Positions 33,503 through 42,112 of a stretch of DNA of 64,000 bases are shown piece after piece (position 1 is the stretch's first letter; each line of letters begins with the position of its first letter). The position numbers and the translations under genes were made by a program. The notes beneath the pieces were generated by a model, which was not told the DNA's origin, made no database searches, and saw only the letters and a program-made list of their open reading frames with translations. This DNA comes from an uncultured Opitutia bacterium (GTDB lineage: Bacteria; Verrucomicrobiota; Verrucomicrobiia; Opitutales; Opitutaceae). The DNA lies in contig CAIONS010000056.1 of the NCBI GenBank assembly GCA_903859715.1, positions 186,001-250,000 of the forward strand. The letters run 5' to 3'.

Positions 33503-34858
33503 TCAGGCGGAAATCCGGGTGTGTACCGTCACCGGCGGCCCGAACATGCCGAGAAAGGGCGCGCTCCGGTTTTCATAGTCCCAGTCCACCTTGATTGGCC
33601 CGGCCCAAGGGGTGGCGTCGCTGCGAATCCCGCGGTTGGGTTTGGCGCTGGGCAGGCCGATGACGCCGCAGACGGTGTACAGGCCGGCCTCGAAATTAAA
33701 CGTGATCTCGAAATCGATCCGGGCGAGCTGCCCGGCGGTCAGGACCACCGGTTCCTGACCGCAGCCGATGGTGCTGAGCGAGCAGGCGACCTGATCGTGG
33801 CGGTTCTTCATTTCGACGGCCACGTTGAACGCCGCGTCGGTCCGGGCCTCGATGAGCAGGCTGAGCACCGCGGTTTGCCCGAGGCCGACCTTGGCCAAGG
33901 CCTTGCCCTCGCCATCCAGCAACGCCATCCCGAGGATGATGGCTCCGGCGTCGGGCAGCGCGATCCCGGTGGCATCCGCCCGCCAGAAGGCCTCATCGAG
34001 CAGCGCCCGCGCATCGGGGGTCTCAGGTTTTGCGACTGCGGTGTCCGTCACGCTGGGAGCGGAGACGGTGGGGGCGGACGGCTTCTCCTGAAAATAGAGC
34101 GAGACTGCGTGCTGGGTTTCGCCAAAGAACACGGCGCGGCCTTCCTGGAGCAGGAGGGCGCGGGACGTGACGTCGCGGACGCTGGCCATGTCGTGGGAGA
34201 CGAAGAGGAGGGTGGTGCCCATGGCGCGCAGTTCCTGCATGCGGCGCATGCAGCGCTGGGAGAAGAAGAAGTCGCCCACGCTGAGCGCCTCGTCGACGAT
34301 GAGGATGTCCGGCTCGACGGCCGTCTGCACGGCAAAGGCCAGACGGAGGGCCATGCCGCTGCTGTAGGTCTTCACGGGATCCTCCATGAACTCGCCGATT
34401 TCCGCGAACGCGGCGATGCCGTCGAACTTGGCCTCCATTTCCGCGGCGGTAAACCCGAGGATCGTGCCGTTGAGGATGACATTTTCGTGGCCGGTGAATT
34501 CCGGGTTGAAGCCGCTGCCGAGCTCGAGGAGGGCGGCCACACGCCCCTTCACGTCGACCGATCCGTCGGACGGTTGGAGGGTGCCGGCGATGATCTGGAG
34601 GAGGGTGGACTTGCCGGAGCCGTTGCGGCCGATGATGCCGACGGCCTCGCCCTTGAGGACGTCAAAGTTGATGTCACGCAGAGCGAAGAAGTCCCGGTAG
34701 CCACTCTGGGCTTTTTGTCTGAGTCGTTCGCCGGCGGCACCGGGCATGAGCCGGGCGGCGGCCGCATAGCCCGGGCTGAACAACCGCTGCGAAGGCGACT
34801 CCCAGATCCGGTAGGCCTTACTGACATTTTGAACGGAGATGACGGGAGCGTCAGGCAT
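33503..34858 (-). CDS. wzt: O-antigen/capsule ABC exporter ATPase with C-terminal binding domain
   Basis: This 451-residue ATPase has Walker A GRNGSGKST (77-85), signature YSSGM (165-169), Walker B ILIVDE (185-190) and switch His H222 (SHDMAS). A linker is followed by a ~160-residue beta-rich C-terminal domain (from about 285) matching the Wzt carbohydrate-binding module position and size. In characterised systems this module recognises a modified non-reducing end of the glycan before export. The start overlaps the end of the APS kinase gene by eight bases. With the permease at 35605..36438 it forms the exporter for the polysaccharide built by this locus. Confidence 0.92.
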   Translation of the reverse strand: MPDAPVISVQNVSKAYRIWESPSQRLFSPGYAAAARLMPGAAGERLRQKAQSGYRDFFALRDINFDVLKGEAVGIIGRNGSGKSTLLQIIAGTLQPSDGSVDVKGRVAALLELGSGFNPEFTGHENVILNGTILGFTAAEMEAKFDGIAAFAEIGEFMEDPVKTYSSGMALRLAFAVQTAVEPDILIVDEALSVGDFFFSQRCMRRMQELRAMGTTLLFVSHDMASVRDVTSRALLLQEGRAVFFGETQHAVSLYFQEKPSAPTVSAPSVTDTAVAKPETPDARALLDEAFWRADATGIALPDAGAIILGMALLDGEGKALAKVGLGQTAVLSLLIEARTDAAFNVAVEMKNRHDQVACSLSTIGCGQEPVVLTAGQLARIDFEITFNFEAGLYTVCGVIGLPSAKPNRGIRSDATPWAGPIKVDWDYENRSAPFLGMFGPPVTVHTRISA

Positions 34859-35450
34859 TACAAAGCGCGGAAATAGGGCTCGGGGTAATGCAGGAGTGTG
34901 ATGGGAAAAGAAAACGAGTGTGAGAGCCTAGGCGGGCGAGGGCGAACTCCAGCAGCTTGGTCGCCGATGTTTCGGCCGACTCCGCCCCGGTATGCAGCAC
35001 TAAGTCGGCGTGGGTCGGCGGTTCGAAAGAATCTGTCAGCCCCGTGAAGTGGGGCACATGGCCGCTGGCGGCCCGGGCGTAGAGGCCTTTCACGTCGCGT
35101 TGCCGGCAAATGGCGTAGGAGGCGTCCATGTAGATGAGAGAGACATGATCTGCTCCCACCACTTTGCGGACCAATTGACGGTGAACTTCCAGCGGAGTGA
35201 TGAACGATGCTACCGTACACAGGCCGGATTGTGCCCCGATTTGAGCGATGCAGGCGGCGCGGCGCAGGTTTTCCAACCGGTCTTCGGCGGAGAATCCCAA
35301 GCCTTGGCTGACCCCGGCGCGCAGCGCGTCACCATCCAGTTCCAAGACGGGGATACCTTTGTCGCGCAACGATGCTGTCAGGGTGGCGGCCAGGGTGGAT
35401 TTGCCGGCGCCGGACAGACCGCAGAGCCAGAAGGTGTGGGAGGGGGGCAT
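34851..35450 (-). CDS. cysC: Adenylylsulfate (APS) kinase
   Basis: This 199-residue kinase has the P-loop GLSGAGKST (11-19) and the diagnostic block ELDGDALRAGVSQGLGFSAE followed by DRLENLRR (about 37-64), which binds APS. The motif FITPLEVHRQ corresponds to the phosphoenzyme loop FISPYRADR in other CysC proteins, with Thr in place of the Ser. It makes PAPS from APS and ATP. No ATP sulfurylase is adjacent, so this copy appears dedicated to sulfation and not to assimilation. It sits between wzm and wzt, splitting the usual exporter pair, and two genes from the sulfotransferase. Confidence 0.92.
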   Translation of the reverse strand: MPPSHTFWLCGLSGAGKSTLAATLTASLRDKGIPVLELDGDALRAGVSQGLGFSAEDRLENLRRAACIAQIGAQSGLCTVASFITPLEVHRQLVRKVVGADHVSLIYMDASYAICRQRDVKGLYARAASGHVPHFTGLTDSFEPPTHADLVLHTGAESAETSATKLLEFALARLGSHTRFLFPSHSCITPSPISALCNA

Positions 35451-35604
35451 ATGCTATGCAGGAGAACCGCGACGGTGTCGCGTGGGAGCAAGGTGAATGG
35501 AGAAAGGAGAAGGGTAAACGCGACAGAGTCGCGTGGGAGAAGGGGAGATGGGAGATTGAAGATGGCGGCTGGAGATTTAAAGCCTACCGCCTATCGCTTA
35601 TTTC
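35451..35604. repeat. GA-rich spacer with two perfect TCGCG hairpins
   Basis: Between wzm and cysC lie two palindromes, CGCGACGGTGTCGCG at 35468..35482 and CGCGACAGAGTCGCG at 35519..35533, each with 6-bp perfect arms and a 3-base loop. They are embedded in GGAGAAAGGAGAAGGG-type sequence. The same module occurs at 36866..36882, 42124..42138 and 42155..42169. No T-run follows, so they are not typical terminators. Confidence 0.7.
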
Positions 35605-36438
35605 CTACAACACATCCGCGAAGGCGGGCTTGAGGCGGCGGAAGATCATGTGCCCGAAGTAGCAGGCGGCGAACCCCACAACATAGAGATAGCCCACGTG
35701 CAGGAGGTTGACGGGCTGGTTCCAGAGCACAGCGTTCCGGGCTTCTGTCACGGAGAGCAACAGGGGATTGAAGCGCAGGATCTGCCAGACCGAGTGGGGG
35801 ATCTTGCGGATCGGATAGAACACGGCGCTTGCATACATGAGCGCCAGCGTGAGGAAGGAGGTCAGCTGGCTGAGGTCGCGGAGAAAGACCCCCAGGGCTG
35901 CGATCGTCCACGACATACCCAAGGCCAGCAATGCGACGGGCAGCGCGAGCACGGGCATCCACAACACGCCCGCGGTGAGGCCGTTCCCGAAAAGAGCGGC
36001 CCCGATCAAGACGAGTCCCAGGCTGATCAGCAGGTGAAACACCGCTGCACTCACGCTGGCGGCTGACAGCACCTCCAGCGGGAACACCACTTTTTTCACA
36101 AAATTGGGGTTCACAACGATCAGGTTGGGCGCAATTGCCATCGTCTCGGCCAAGAACTGGAAAATTGCCAGCCCCAGGAAAATCCCGAGCGCGTAATCCA
36201 CCTTGGTTTCGTGCGGCAGCACGCCGAAGCTGCCCCCGAAGATGTACCCGAAGACAAAGACGTAGAGGCTCAACATCAGGAGCGGATTCAGGAACGACCA
36301 GATCAAGCCGAGATGGCTGCCCTTGTGGCGCAATTCTACTTCACGGAGGCTGAACTGCCAGAGCAGTTCGCGGTTTTTCCAAAGACCGGTGGCGAAGGCG
36401 AACGGTGAACGGCTGGGTTTGGCGGTATCCCGACTCAT
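35605..36438 (-). CDS. wzm: O-antigen/capsule ABC exporter permease
   Basis: This 277-residue ABC-2 type permease has six hydrophobic helices from about residue 45 to 265. Typical Wzm features are the N-terminal cytoplasmic segment LLWQFSLREVELRHKGSHLGLIWSFL, the PNFVKKVVFPLEVLS segment between helices 2 and 3, and FFxD-like VFLRDLSQLTSFLTLALMYASAVFYP, which precedes the last helices. With Wzt it exports the lipid-linked polysaccharide across the inner membrane. It is the first gene of the minus-strand polysaccharide block; the ~600-bp space upstream separates it from the divergent TolC operon. Confidence 0.92.
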   Translation of the reverse strand: MSRDTAKPSRSPFAFATGLWKNRELLWQFSLREVELRHKGSHLGLIWSFLNPLLMLSLYVFVFGYIFGGSFGVLPHETKVDYALGIFLGLAIFQFLAETMAIAPNLIVVNPNFVKKVVFPLEVLSAASVSAAVFHLLISLGLVLIGAALFGNGLTAGVLWMPVLALPVALLALGMSWTIAALGVFLRDLSQLTSFLTLALMYASAVFYPIRKIPHSVWQILRFNPLLLSVTEARNAVLWNQPVNLLHVGYLYVVGFAACYFGHMIFRRLKPAFADVL

Positions 36439-37044
36439 AGAGTCAAAATGGCGCGTGAGGCGAAAAGGGGCAAGGAGAAAGGCGCAGCGCAGCGCGACGC
36501 GCAGGAGAAGGGGAATGGAGAAAGGAGAAGGGCGGACGCGGCGAAGGCGCGTGGCAGCAGGGAGAATGGAGGGCTGAAAGGCGGAGGACGAAAGCTGAGG
36601 GCTGATAGCTGAACGCTGAGAGCATAGGTGTTTCCGGATTCAACAAGAAGACAGACACCCGACCCAATCAGAACCGCTATTCCCTGATTGAGAGTCAGTT
36701 TCCCTTCTCTTTTCCTCCTGCTGCTTATTTCAGCGCTTGGCGCACGCAGATAGCGGTTTGAGCTCAACGAATTGTCATTCGCCCCATCGCGAGTATGCGT
36801 CTAGCGGCGATTCCTTTCCAGCGCACGTTGATTTCCATCCTCCGTGCTCCTTTCTCCCTTCTCCTCCGCGACATCGTCGCGGTGCCTCCCTTCTCCAGTC
36901 CCTCCCGCGCACCCGCGCGGAAGGGACTTTGGGCTTGCGTTGACTGATGTTCGCGATGGCCTCAGGTTTTCTTTGCGGAACCGATGCGCCCTTACGGCGT
37001 CCATCTAAACTCCTCCCGCTCAGCGCAAAATCAATCCGGGCTGA
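36439..37044. other. Divergent intergenic region with GA-rich tracts and hairpins
   Basis: This ~600-bp space separates wzm (minus) from the TolC-family gene (plus). The wzm-proximal half (36450..36620) is GA-rich with CGCAGCGCAGCGCGACGCGC-like and CTGAACGCTGAG repeats. A palindrome CCGCGACATCGTCGCGG lies at 36866..36882, flanked by CTTCTCC runs (the same family in the other orientation). Both promoters must be here, but no convincing -35/-10 pair could be picked. Short open frames in the region have no family features. Confidence 0.6.
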
Positions 37045-38439
37045 ATGCCTCAAGCCACCTACTTAATGCTCCGCTTATCCCGTCTCCTCGCCCTCGGCCT
37101 CATGTTGGGCAGCGTCATCACCAGCGCCCGAGCCCAGGCTCCCGAACCGGTCTCCCTGCCTTTGCCGGAGACTTTTTTCCCCGGCCTGAAGCAGATCATT
37201 GCCGATGCGATCAAGCAGTCGCCGAGCATGGTCAGCCGGAATACCGAGAATGCCATTGCCGAGCAGGACCGCATCGCCGCCCGGGCCGGCCAGCTGCCTT
37301 CGCTCGGTGGCAATTTGCAGTACAATCCGTTGGAGCGCGACTACCGGGCGGATCATGCCGGTTACCTGAAAACGCAGCAGTTGACCTACAGCGTGACCTT
37401 GAATCAGCCGCTGTTTCACTGGGGTGAACTGAAAGCCAACACGCGGATCGGCGAGCTGAGGCTCAAGATGGCGCGGGGCCAGACGGCGGAGGCCTACCGG
37501 CTGCTCGTGCAGGAAATCCGCAGCCGGTACATGGCTGTGATCATGAGCAAGGTGATCGTGGCCCGTGGGCAGCTCGGGTTGGCCATCGCCCGGGACCAGC
37601 TCGCGGTCGCCCAGCAGAAGTACGACAAGAAGGTGTTCTCCGACGCTGACATGTTCCTGCCGCGCTTGACCTGCGACCAGGCGACCCTGACGGCCGACCG
37701 GACGGCTGAGGATTATCGGACCGCGAAGCTCACCCTGGCCAAGTTGTCCGGGGCCCCGGTACTGGATGACAGCCAGATCCCCGACGAGATTCCCAGCGTG
37801 CCGGGCGCGCAGGACCAGCTGCAGTCCCTGGTGAATGCGTACTCCTCCGAGAAGGACCTCAAGTCCTATGCCCTCGACAACCTCCGCACCCAGATCGAGG
37901 TCGAGAAGCTGAATTACACGGTCGCGACCACGCGCCTGAAGCCCAAACTCAACATGGTACTGGGCGCCACCCAGGATCAGCAGAGTTACACGGCCGACAT
38001 TTCAACGCGGTATGAGCTTCAGACCTATTATGCCGGGATCCAGGTCAGCTGGTCCATTTTCGACGGCTTTGCGGCACGCAGCGCCATTAACAGCTCCCTC
38101 TTGCGCCGCCGGCAGATGGAACAGGGCTTTCAGGACGCGACCACCAACCAGCTGGACACTGTGCGCAACGAATTGAAGCAACTGGGCTTCTCCGCGCGCG
38201 CCATGGAACTCTCCGAACGTTTGCTCGGGTCGGCCGAGGCGGGCCTGCACATGAAGCAGGATGACCTGAAGCGCGGTCTGGCGTCCGACGCGGAAGTCAG
38301 CTCGGCCAAGCTCGACTACTCCTTCGCCCAGGTCGCGGCGTTCAATGCCCGCGCCGATTACCTCACGCGGATCAGCGGGCTCCTTTCGGACATGGTGGAG
38401 GATCCCGCCCTTGCGAGTCTGCCTGCCTATACCCCATGA
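37045..38439 (+). CDS. TolC family outer-membrane efflux protein
   Basis: This 464-residue protein has a signal peptide (MLRLSRLLALGLMLGSVITS, then ARAQA); an alternative start is the ATG seven codons in, at 37066. Two halves with long alpha-helical, Ala/Gln/Leu-rich segments and the repeated motif of TolC beta-barrel strands (LTYSVTLNQPLFHWGELKAN and YYAGIQVSWSIFDGFAARSA) are visible. It forms the outer-membrane channel of the export system whose adaptor, permease and ATPase follow. It overlaps the adaptor start by four bases (ATGA). Confidence 0.9.
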   Translation: MPQATYLMLRLSRLLALGLMLGSVITSARAQAPEPVSLPLPETFFPGLKQIIADAIKQSPSMVSRNTENAIAEQDRIAARAGQLPSLGGNLQYNPLERDYRADHAGYLKTQQLTYSVTLNQPLFHWGELKANTRIGELRLKMARGQTAEAYRLLVQEIRSRYMAVIMSKVIVARGQLGLAIARDQLAVAQQKYDKKVFSDADMFLPRLTCDQATLTADRTAEDYRTAKLTLAKLSGAPVLDDSQIPDEIPSVPGAQDQLQSLVNAYSSEKDLKSYALDNLRTQIEVEKLNYTVATTRLKPKLNMVLGATQDQQSYTADISTRYELQTYYAGIQVSWSIFDGFAARSAINSSLLRRRQMEQGFQDATTNQLDTVRNELKQLGFSARAMELSERLLGSAEAGLHMKQDDLKRGLASDAEVSSAKLDYSFAQVAAFNARADYLTRISGLLSDMVEDPALASLPAYTP

Positions 38440-39533
38440 AAAAAGCCCTGATTGCCGTGGTCGTGCTGGTCGCGGCCGTTTTCGGACTGATGATGTTTCT
38501 TAAGCCGGTGGCGAAAGTCGTCGCCGTCGTTCCGGGGATCGCCGTCAAGAGCGTGCCCGGCAGCGTGACGATCGAGGCGGAGTACCAGATGGACATGAAA
38601 AGCGAGATCAGCGGCCGGCTCGTGAAGTCTGACCTTGATCCCGGCAAGCCCGTCACCGCCGGCATGGTCCTGGCCCAGATCGATACCGGAGACCTGGCAC
38701 TTGAAATCGAGCGGATCCAGAGTGACTACGAAGCCCGTAAACAGAGTATTGCGGTGGGGTCCGCCATCAAGCTCGACCTCGAGTCCGCCAAGGAAAGCCT
38801 GGAGAATTTCGAGCGCCTGACCAAGACCGGCAATTATCCCGTCGGCGAACTGGAAAAGCAGCGCCGGCTGGTGAAGCAGATCGAGCAGAAGCTTGCGCTG
38901 GAGGGCGTGACCCAGAAGCAGGACATCGCCAACTTTGAAAACACCCTGCGGACCAAGCGCCGTCAGCTCGACAAGATGACCATCACCGCGCCTTTCGATG
39001 GCGTGGTCTCGGCGGTCTTTGCGCGGCCGGGTGACCTGATCAACGCGAATGCCCCCATTGCCACGATTATCACGACCAGCCGGGCGGTGGAGGCGAAGAT
39101 CAGCCAGGAGGACTTTGCCGACATCCGTCTCGATCAGAAAGCCCGCGTCCGGTTTCTCGGCCGCGATAACGACACCTATGATGCCACCGTGGTCAAAATC
39201 CTGCCTACTGCCGAGGCCGAGACCCAGCGCTACCTGATCCATCTCGACGTCAAGTGCCCGGTCGACGTGCTTGTGCCCGGCCTGACCGGGGAAGTGAACA
39301 TCATCGTGGGCCAGCGGGCGGCTAAGGCGCTGATCCCGCGCCGTGCGCTGTTCGGCAATAATGTCTATGTCGTGCAGGACGGCCGCGTGCAGCTGCGCAA
39401 GGTGGAAGTCGGCTACGTCAGCCTCAACATTGCCGAAGTCACCAAGGGCCTCGAAGCCGGTGACCAGGTGATCGTCGAGGAGCTCGACAAATTCCGCGAC
39501 GGCGACCGCGTGAGCACGGAAACCGTCAAATAG
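38436..39533 (+). CDS. HlyD/MacA-type periplasmic adaptor
   Basis: This 365-residue membrane-fusion protein has one N-terminal helix (ALIAVVVLVAAVFGLMMFL), a lipoyl-like half (SEISGRLVKSDLDPGKPVTAGMV and ITAPFDGVVSAVFARPGDLI), a coiled-coil hairpin between them (~90-165), and C-terminal beta-barrel and membrane-proximal domains (ALIPRRALFGNNVYVVQDGRV). It joins an inner-membrane ABC transporter to the TolC protein. The gene pairs with the FtsX-type permease at 39690..40931. Substrates are unknown. Confidence 0.9.
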   Translation: MKKALIAVVVLVAAVFGLMMFLKPVAKVVAVVPGIAVKSVPGSVTIEAEYQMDMKSEISGRLVKSDLDPGKPVTAGMVLAQIDTGDLALEIERIQSDYEARKQSIAVGSAIKLDLESAKESLENFERLTKTGNYPVGELEKQRRLVKQIEQKLALEGVTQKQDIANFENTLRTKRRQLDKMTITAPFDGVVSAVFARPGDLINANAPIATIITTSRAVEAKISQEDFADIRLDQKARVRFLGRDNDTYDATVVKILPTAEAETQRYLIHLDVKCPVDVLVPGLTGEVNIIVGQRAAKALIPRRALFGNNVYVVQDGRVQLRKVEVGYVSLNIAEVTKGLEAGDQVIVEELDKFRDGDRVSTETVK

Positions 39534-39563
39534 CCGGCTGGCTGCCACTCTTTCCGAGGAGCT

Positions 39564-39653
39564 ACCACGAAATACCCCAAAGACACGAAAGTGGGTCAGG
39601 AGAGTGATCCGGGGCTTTCAATTTCCTTTCGTGTCCTTCGTGTTTTTCGTGGT
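39564..39653. repeat. Inverted repeat of the ACCACGAAA type
   Basis: The left arm 39564..39590 (starts ACCACGAAATACCCCAAAGA) and the right arm 39627..39653 (ends GTGTTTTTCGTGGT) pair over 23 of 27 bases with a 36-base centre. It fills the 156-bp space between adaptor and permease. Tandem CACGAAA-type units are common dispersed repeats in Verrucomicrobiota, Planctomycetota and other phyla (recalled). It might also act as an RNA hairpin within the operon. Confidence 0.75.
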
Positions 39654-39689
39654 GACCATTATCTGATCTCCGCCTAGCCCTGCGTTTAC

Positions 39690-40931
39690 ATGTCGCCGAA
39701 TTTCCACATCGCCTTCCGGTTCCTCACCGCGAAGAAGCGCGCCATGCTGATGAGCCTGTCCTGCACCGTGCTGGGCGTCGGCCTGTTCATCGTGACGCAG
39801 GCGACCACGAGCGGGTTTGAGGAGTTTTTCATCAAGACGATCCTCGGCACCAACGGCGCCCTGCGTATCGACGATAAGATCCAGGACACGATGCGCAGCA
39901 TGAACGCGGGCGGCGGCTCAGACTTCCTGGTCAGCCATCGCGAGGGTGTGAAATACATCCAGGGTGTCGAGGAGCCTAAACGGGTCATTGCTGGGCTGAA
40001 CGATTTTGCGAACGTCTCCGGCACCTCCGCGGTGCTACAGGGCAATGTGCTGGTGCGCAGTTCGTTCAAGAACGAGACCGCCCAGGTCTTCGGCATCAAC
40101 CTCGACGAGCACCTGAAGGTGTCCGATCTGCGCTCGCAGATTGTCCAGGGTGACATCTCTACTTTTCGCGAGGCGCCCACCGGGGCACTGATGGGCAAGG
40201 TGTTGGCCGAGCGCCTGCAGCTGGACGTGGGGAATTCTTTTATTCTCGATTACCAAGGCGAGTTGCGCCGCTACCGGGTGAGCGCGATCTATGAGACCGG
40301 GGTGACGGACATCGACAAGGTCCGCGTCTACGTGCACATGAACGAGGCCCGGTCGCTGCTGAAAAAACCGATCGGCGTGACATTTATTCAGGTCAATCTC
40401 TTTAACAAGGACCGCGCGGTGGAGGATGCCTTCCAAATGCAGGAGGTCCTCAAACACAGTGCCCAAGCGTGGCAGGACCGCGAGAAATCGTGGCTCTCGG
40501 CGTTTCATGCGCTGAGTGTTTCCTCGGCGATCACGGTGTCGGTCTTCACGCTCATTGCCGGCTTGGCGATGTTCAACACGCTTGCGATGATCGTCCTCGA
40601 GAAGACCAAGGACATCGCGATCTTGCGCTCCATGGGTTATGAGCGGCGCGACATCACCCGGATTTTCCTCTGGCAGGCGGCAATCGTTCTCGCGATCGGT
40701 GCGATCGTCGGCGCGCTGATCGGTGTCGTGGGCACGTTTGCGGTGTCCAAGATTCCGCTGCCGATCAACGGCATCTTCAAGACGGAGACGTTTCAAGTCT
40801 CCTGGAACGGCTGGCACTACGTCGAGGCCGTGCTGACCGCCGCCATCATGGTGATGGCCGCCAGCATCATCCCCGCCCGCCGCGCCGCCCGCCTTGAGCC
40901 GGGTGATATCGTGCGCGGGACCGCGCAGTAG
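39690..40931 (+). CDS. ABC transporter permease (FtsX/MacB/LolCE family)
   Basis: This 413-residue protein has four membrane helices in the 1+3 pattern: one at ~20-40, a large periplasmic domain (MacB_PCD type) to ~265, then three helices. Conserved segments are IAFRFLTAKKRAMLMSLSCT at the N-terminus and LEKTKDIAILRSMGYERRDITRIFLWQ, the coupling region of this family, with PARRAARLEPGDIVRG at the C-terminus. The ATPase partner is at 41372..42112, displaced by ~440 bp of repeat sequence and a broken four-helix-bundle gene. Expected substrates are lipoproteins, peptides or other small molecules. Confidence 0.9.
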   Translation: MSPNFHIAFRFLTAKKRAMLMSLSCTVLGVGLFIVTQATTSGFEEFFIKTILGTNGALRIDDKIQDTMRSMNAGGGSDFLVSHREGVKYIQGVEEPKRVIAGLNDFANVSGTSAVLQGNVLVRSSFKNETAQVFGINLDEHLKVSDLRSQIVQGDISTFREAPTGALMGKVLAERLQLDVGNSFILDYQGELRRYRVSAIYETGVTDIDKVRVYVHMNEARSLLKKPIGVTFIQVNLFNKDRAVEDAFQMQEVLKHSAQAWQDREKSWLSAFHALSVSSAITVSVFTLIAGLAMFNTLAMIVLEKTKDIAILRSMGYERRDITRIFLWQAAIVLAIGAIVGALIGVVGTFAVSKIPLPINGIFKTETFQVSWNGWHYVEAVLTAAIMVMAASIIPARRAARLEPGDIVRGTAQ

Positions 40932-41004
40932 CGCGGCGGAGCCGCGCTACGGGAGAAGGGAGTAGGGAGAAAGGAGAAGGGACGGAAACAAACCGGGACG
41001 AAAA
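40928..41004. repeat. Hairpin plus GA-rich tract
   Basis: A perfect inverted repeat GTAGCGCGGC / GCCGCGCTAC (40928..40937 and 40941..40950, loop GGA) begins at the end of the permease gene and includes its stop codon. It is followed by GGGAGAAGGGAGTAGGGAGA and related purine sequence up to the four-helix-bundle gene. Same repeat class as at 35451..35604 and 42113..42579. Confidence 0.7.
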
Positions 41005-41375
41005 ATGGAGAAGGGGAGCAAAATTGAAGGGTTCGAGGATCTGGTGGTTTGGCAGTTGGCGATTGAGCTGGCGGCGGAGATCTACCGTCATTTTGAACCG
41101 ACGCGGGATTTCACCCTGAAAAACCAGATTCAACGGGCGGCCATTTCGATTTCATCTAATATCGCCGAAGGCTATGAACGGGGTTCGAACAAGGAGTTTG
41201 TGCAGTTCCTTTATTACGCCAAGGGCTCGTGCGGTGAGGTTCGCTCTCAAGCCCAGTTGGCCATGCGGGTCAAATTGCTGACAGAAGCACGGCTCAACCG
41301 ATTATTGCCGCATCCAAGACACTTTCCGCCAAGCTAGGCGCCTATATCAACGTCAGGGTCACCCAATTCACGTGA
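41005..41375 (+). pseudogene. Four-helix bundle (IVS-type) protein, frameshifted
   Basis: The first ~100 codons encode a typical four-helix bundle / 23S rRNA intervening-sequence protein: FEDLVVWQLAIELAAEIYRH, then LKNQIQRAAISISSNIAEGYERGSNKEF, then FLYYAKGSCGEVRSQ. The annotated frame then ends in RLLPHPRHFPPS (stop at 41337), whereas the family should continue with a last helix. That helix is present one frame over (IAASKTLSAKLGAYI, ending at the TGA 41373..41375). Loss of one base near 41304..41309 (GATTATTG for an expected GATTAATTG) explains it. The function of these small proteins is unknown. This one separates an ABC permease from its ATPase. Confidence 0.75.
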
Positions 41376-42112
41376 GCACCGTTCCCCCTTCTCCTTCCTC
41401 CCTTCTCCCTTCTCCTGCCGGCGGCAGCGCCGCCGGCGCCGGCATCGTGCTGCGCTGTTCCGACCTGAACCGTTATCTTGGGCAGGGGGAAGGACGCGTG
41501 CATGTGCTCAAAGGGGTGTCCTTCGAGGCCCGACGGGGGCAGGTCTATGCGATCGTTGGCCCTTCGGGCTGCGGCAAAAGCACGCTGCTCTACTTGCTCG
41601 GCCTGCTTGACCAGCCGGATGGCGGCGAGATCGCGATCAATGGCCAGGTCATGTCCAACAATGACGACGCGGCCCGCACTGCCGCCCGCGGGGCGCACAT
41701 CGGGTTCGTTTTCCAGTTCCACTTCCTGATGCTCGAGTTCAGCGCCTTGGAAAACGTGATGATGCCGATGCGGAAGCTCGCCAAGCTTACGCCCGCCGAA
41801 ATGACAGCGCGGGCCCACGAGCTGCTGACTTCGGTCGGGCTGGGGGACAAGACCCACCGTCTCGGGACGCAGCTATCGGGCGGCGAACAGCAACGCGTGG
41901 CCGTGGCCCGGGCCCTGGCGAACGAGCCCTCGATCATCCTCGCGGACGAGCCCACCGGCAATCTGGACGTCAAGAACTCCACCATGGTGTTCGACCTGCT
42001 CACGCGGCTGGCGAAAGACCATGGCCAGGCGGTCGTGCTGGTCACGCACAACCCCGAGATCGCGAACCGCTGCGACTCGGTTCGGCCGATGCGCGACGGG
42101 CTGTTTGTCTGA
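41372..42112 (+). CDS. ABC transporter ATPase (LolD/MacB type)
   Basis: The ATPase is 246 residues from the GTG at 41372, with Walker A GPSGCGKST (63-71), Q-loop FVFQFHFLMLEF, signature LSGGEQQRVAVARAL, Walker B IILADEPTGNLD and H-loop LVTHN. It matches LolD/MacB ATPases that pair with FtsX-type permeases, here 39690..40931. The first ~25 residues are Pro/Ser/Gly/Ala-rich because they are translated from a repeat: CTTCTCC runs and a hairpin (GCCGGCGG/CCGCCGGC, 41417..41437). The conserved domain begins at IVLRCSDLNRYL, so a GTG at 41447 may be the true start, giving ~221 residues. Confidence 0.88.
   Translation: MSTVPPSPSSLLPSPAGGSAAGAGIVLRCSDLNRYLGQGEGRVHVLKGVSFEARRGQVYAIVGPSGCGKSTLLYLLGLLDQPDGGEIAINGQVMSNNDDAARTAARGAHIGFVFQFHFLMLEFSALENVMMPMRKLAKLTPAEMTARAHELLTSVGLGDKTHRLGTQLSGGEQQRVAVARALANEPSIILADEPTGNLDVKNSTMVFDLLTRLAKDHGQAVVLVTHNPEIANRCDSVRPMRDGLFV

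Noticed and set aside
36737-36943. A small plus-strand frame in the wzm-TolC space.
   Set aside because: Its translation is dominated by the GA-rich/hairpin repeat and it has no hydrophobic or domain features.
40928-40950. The hairpin at the end of the permease gene as a transcription terminator.
   Set aside because: It is followed by purine-rich sequence and not by T, overlaps the stop codon, and belongs to the dispersed hairpin family seen elsewhere.
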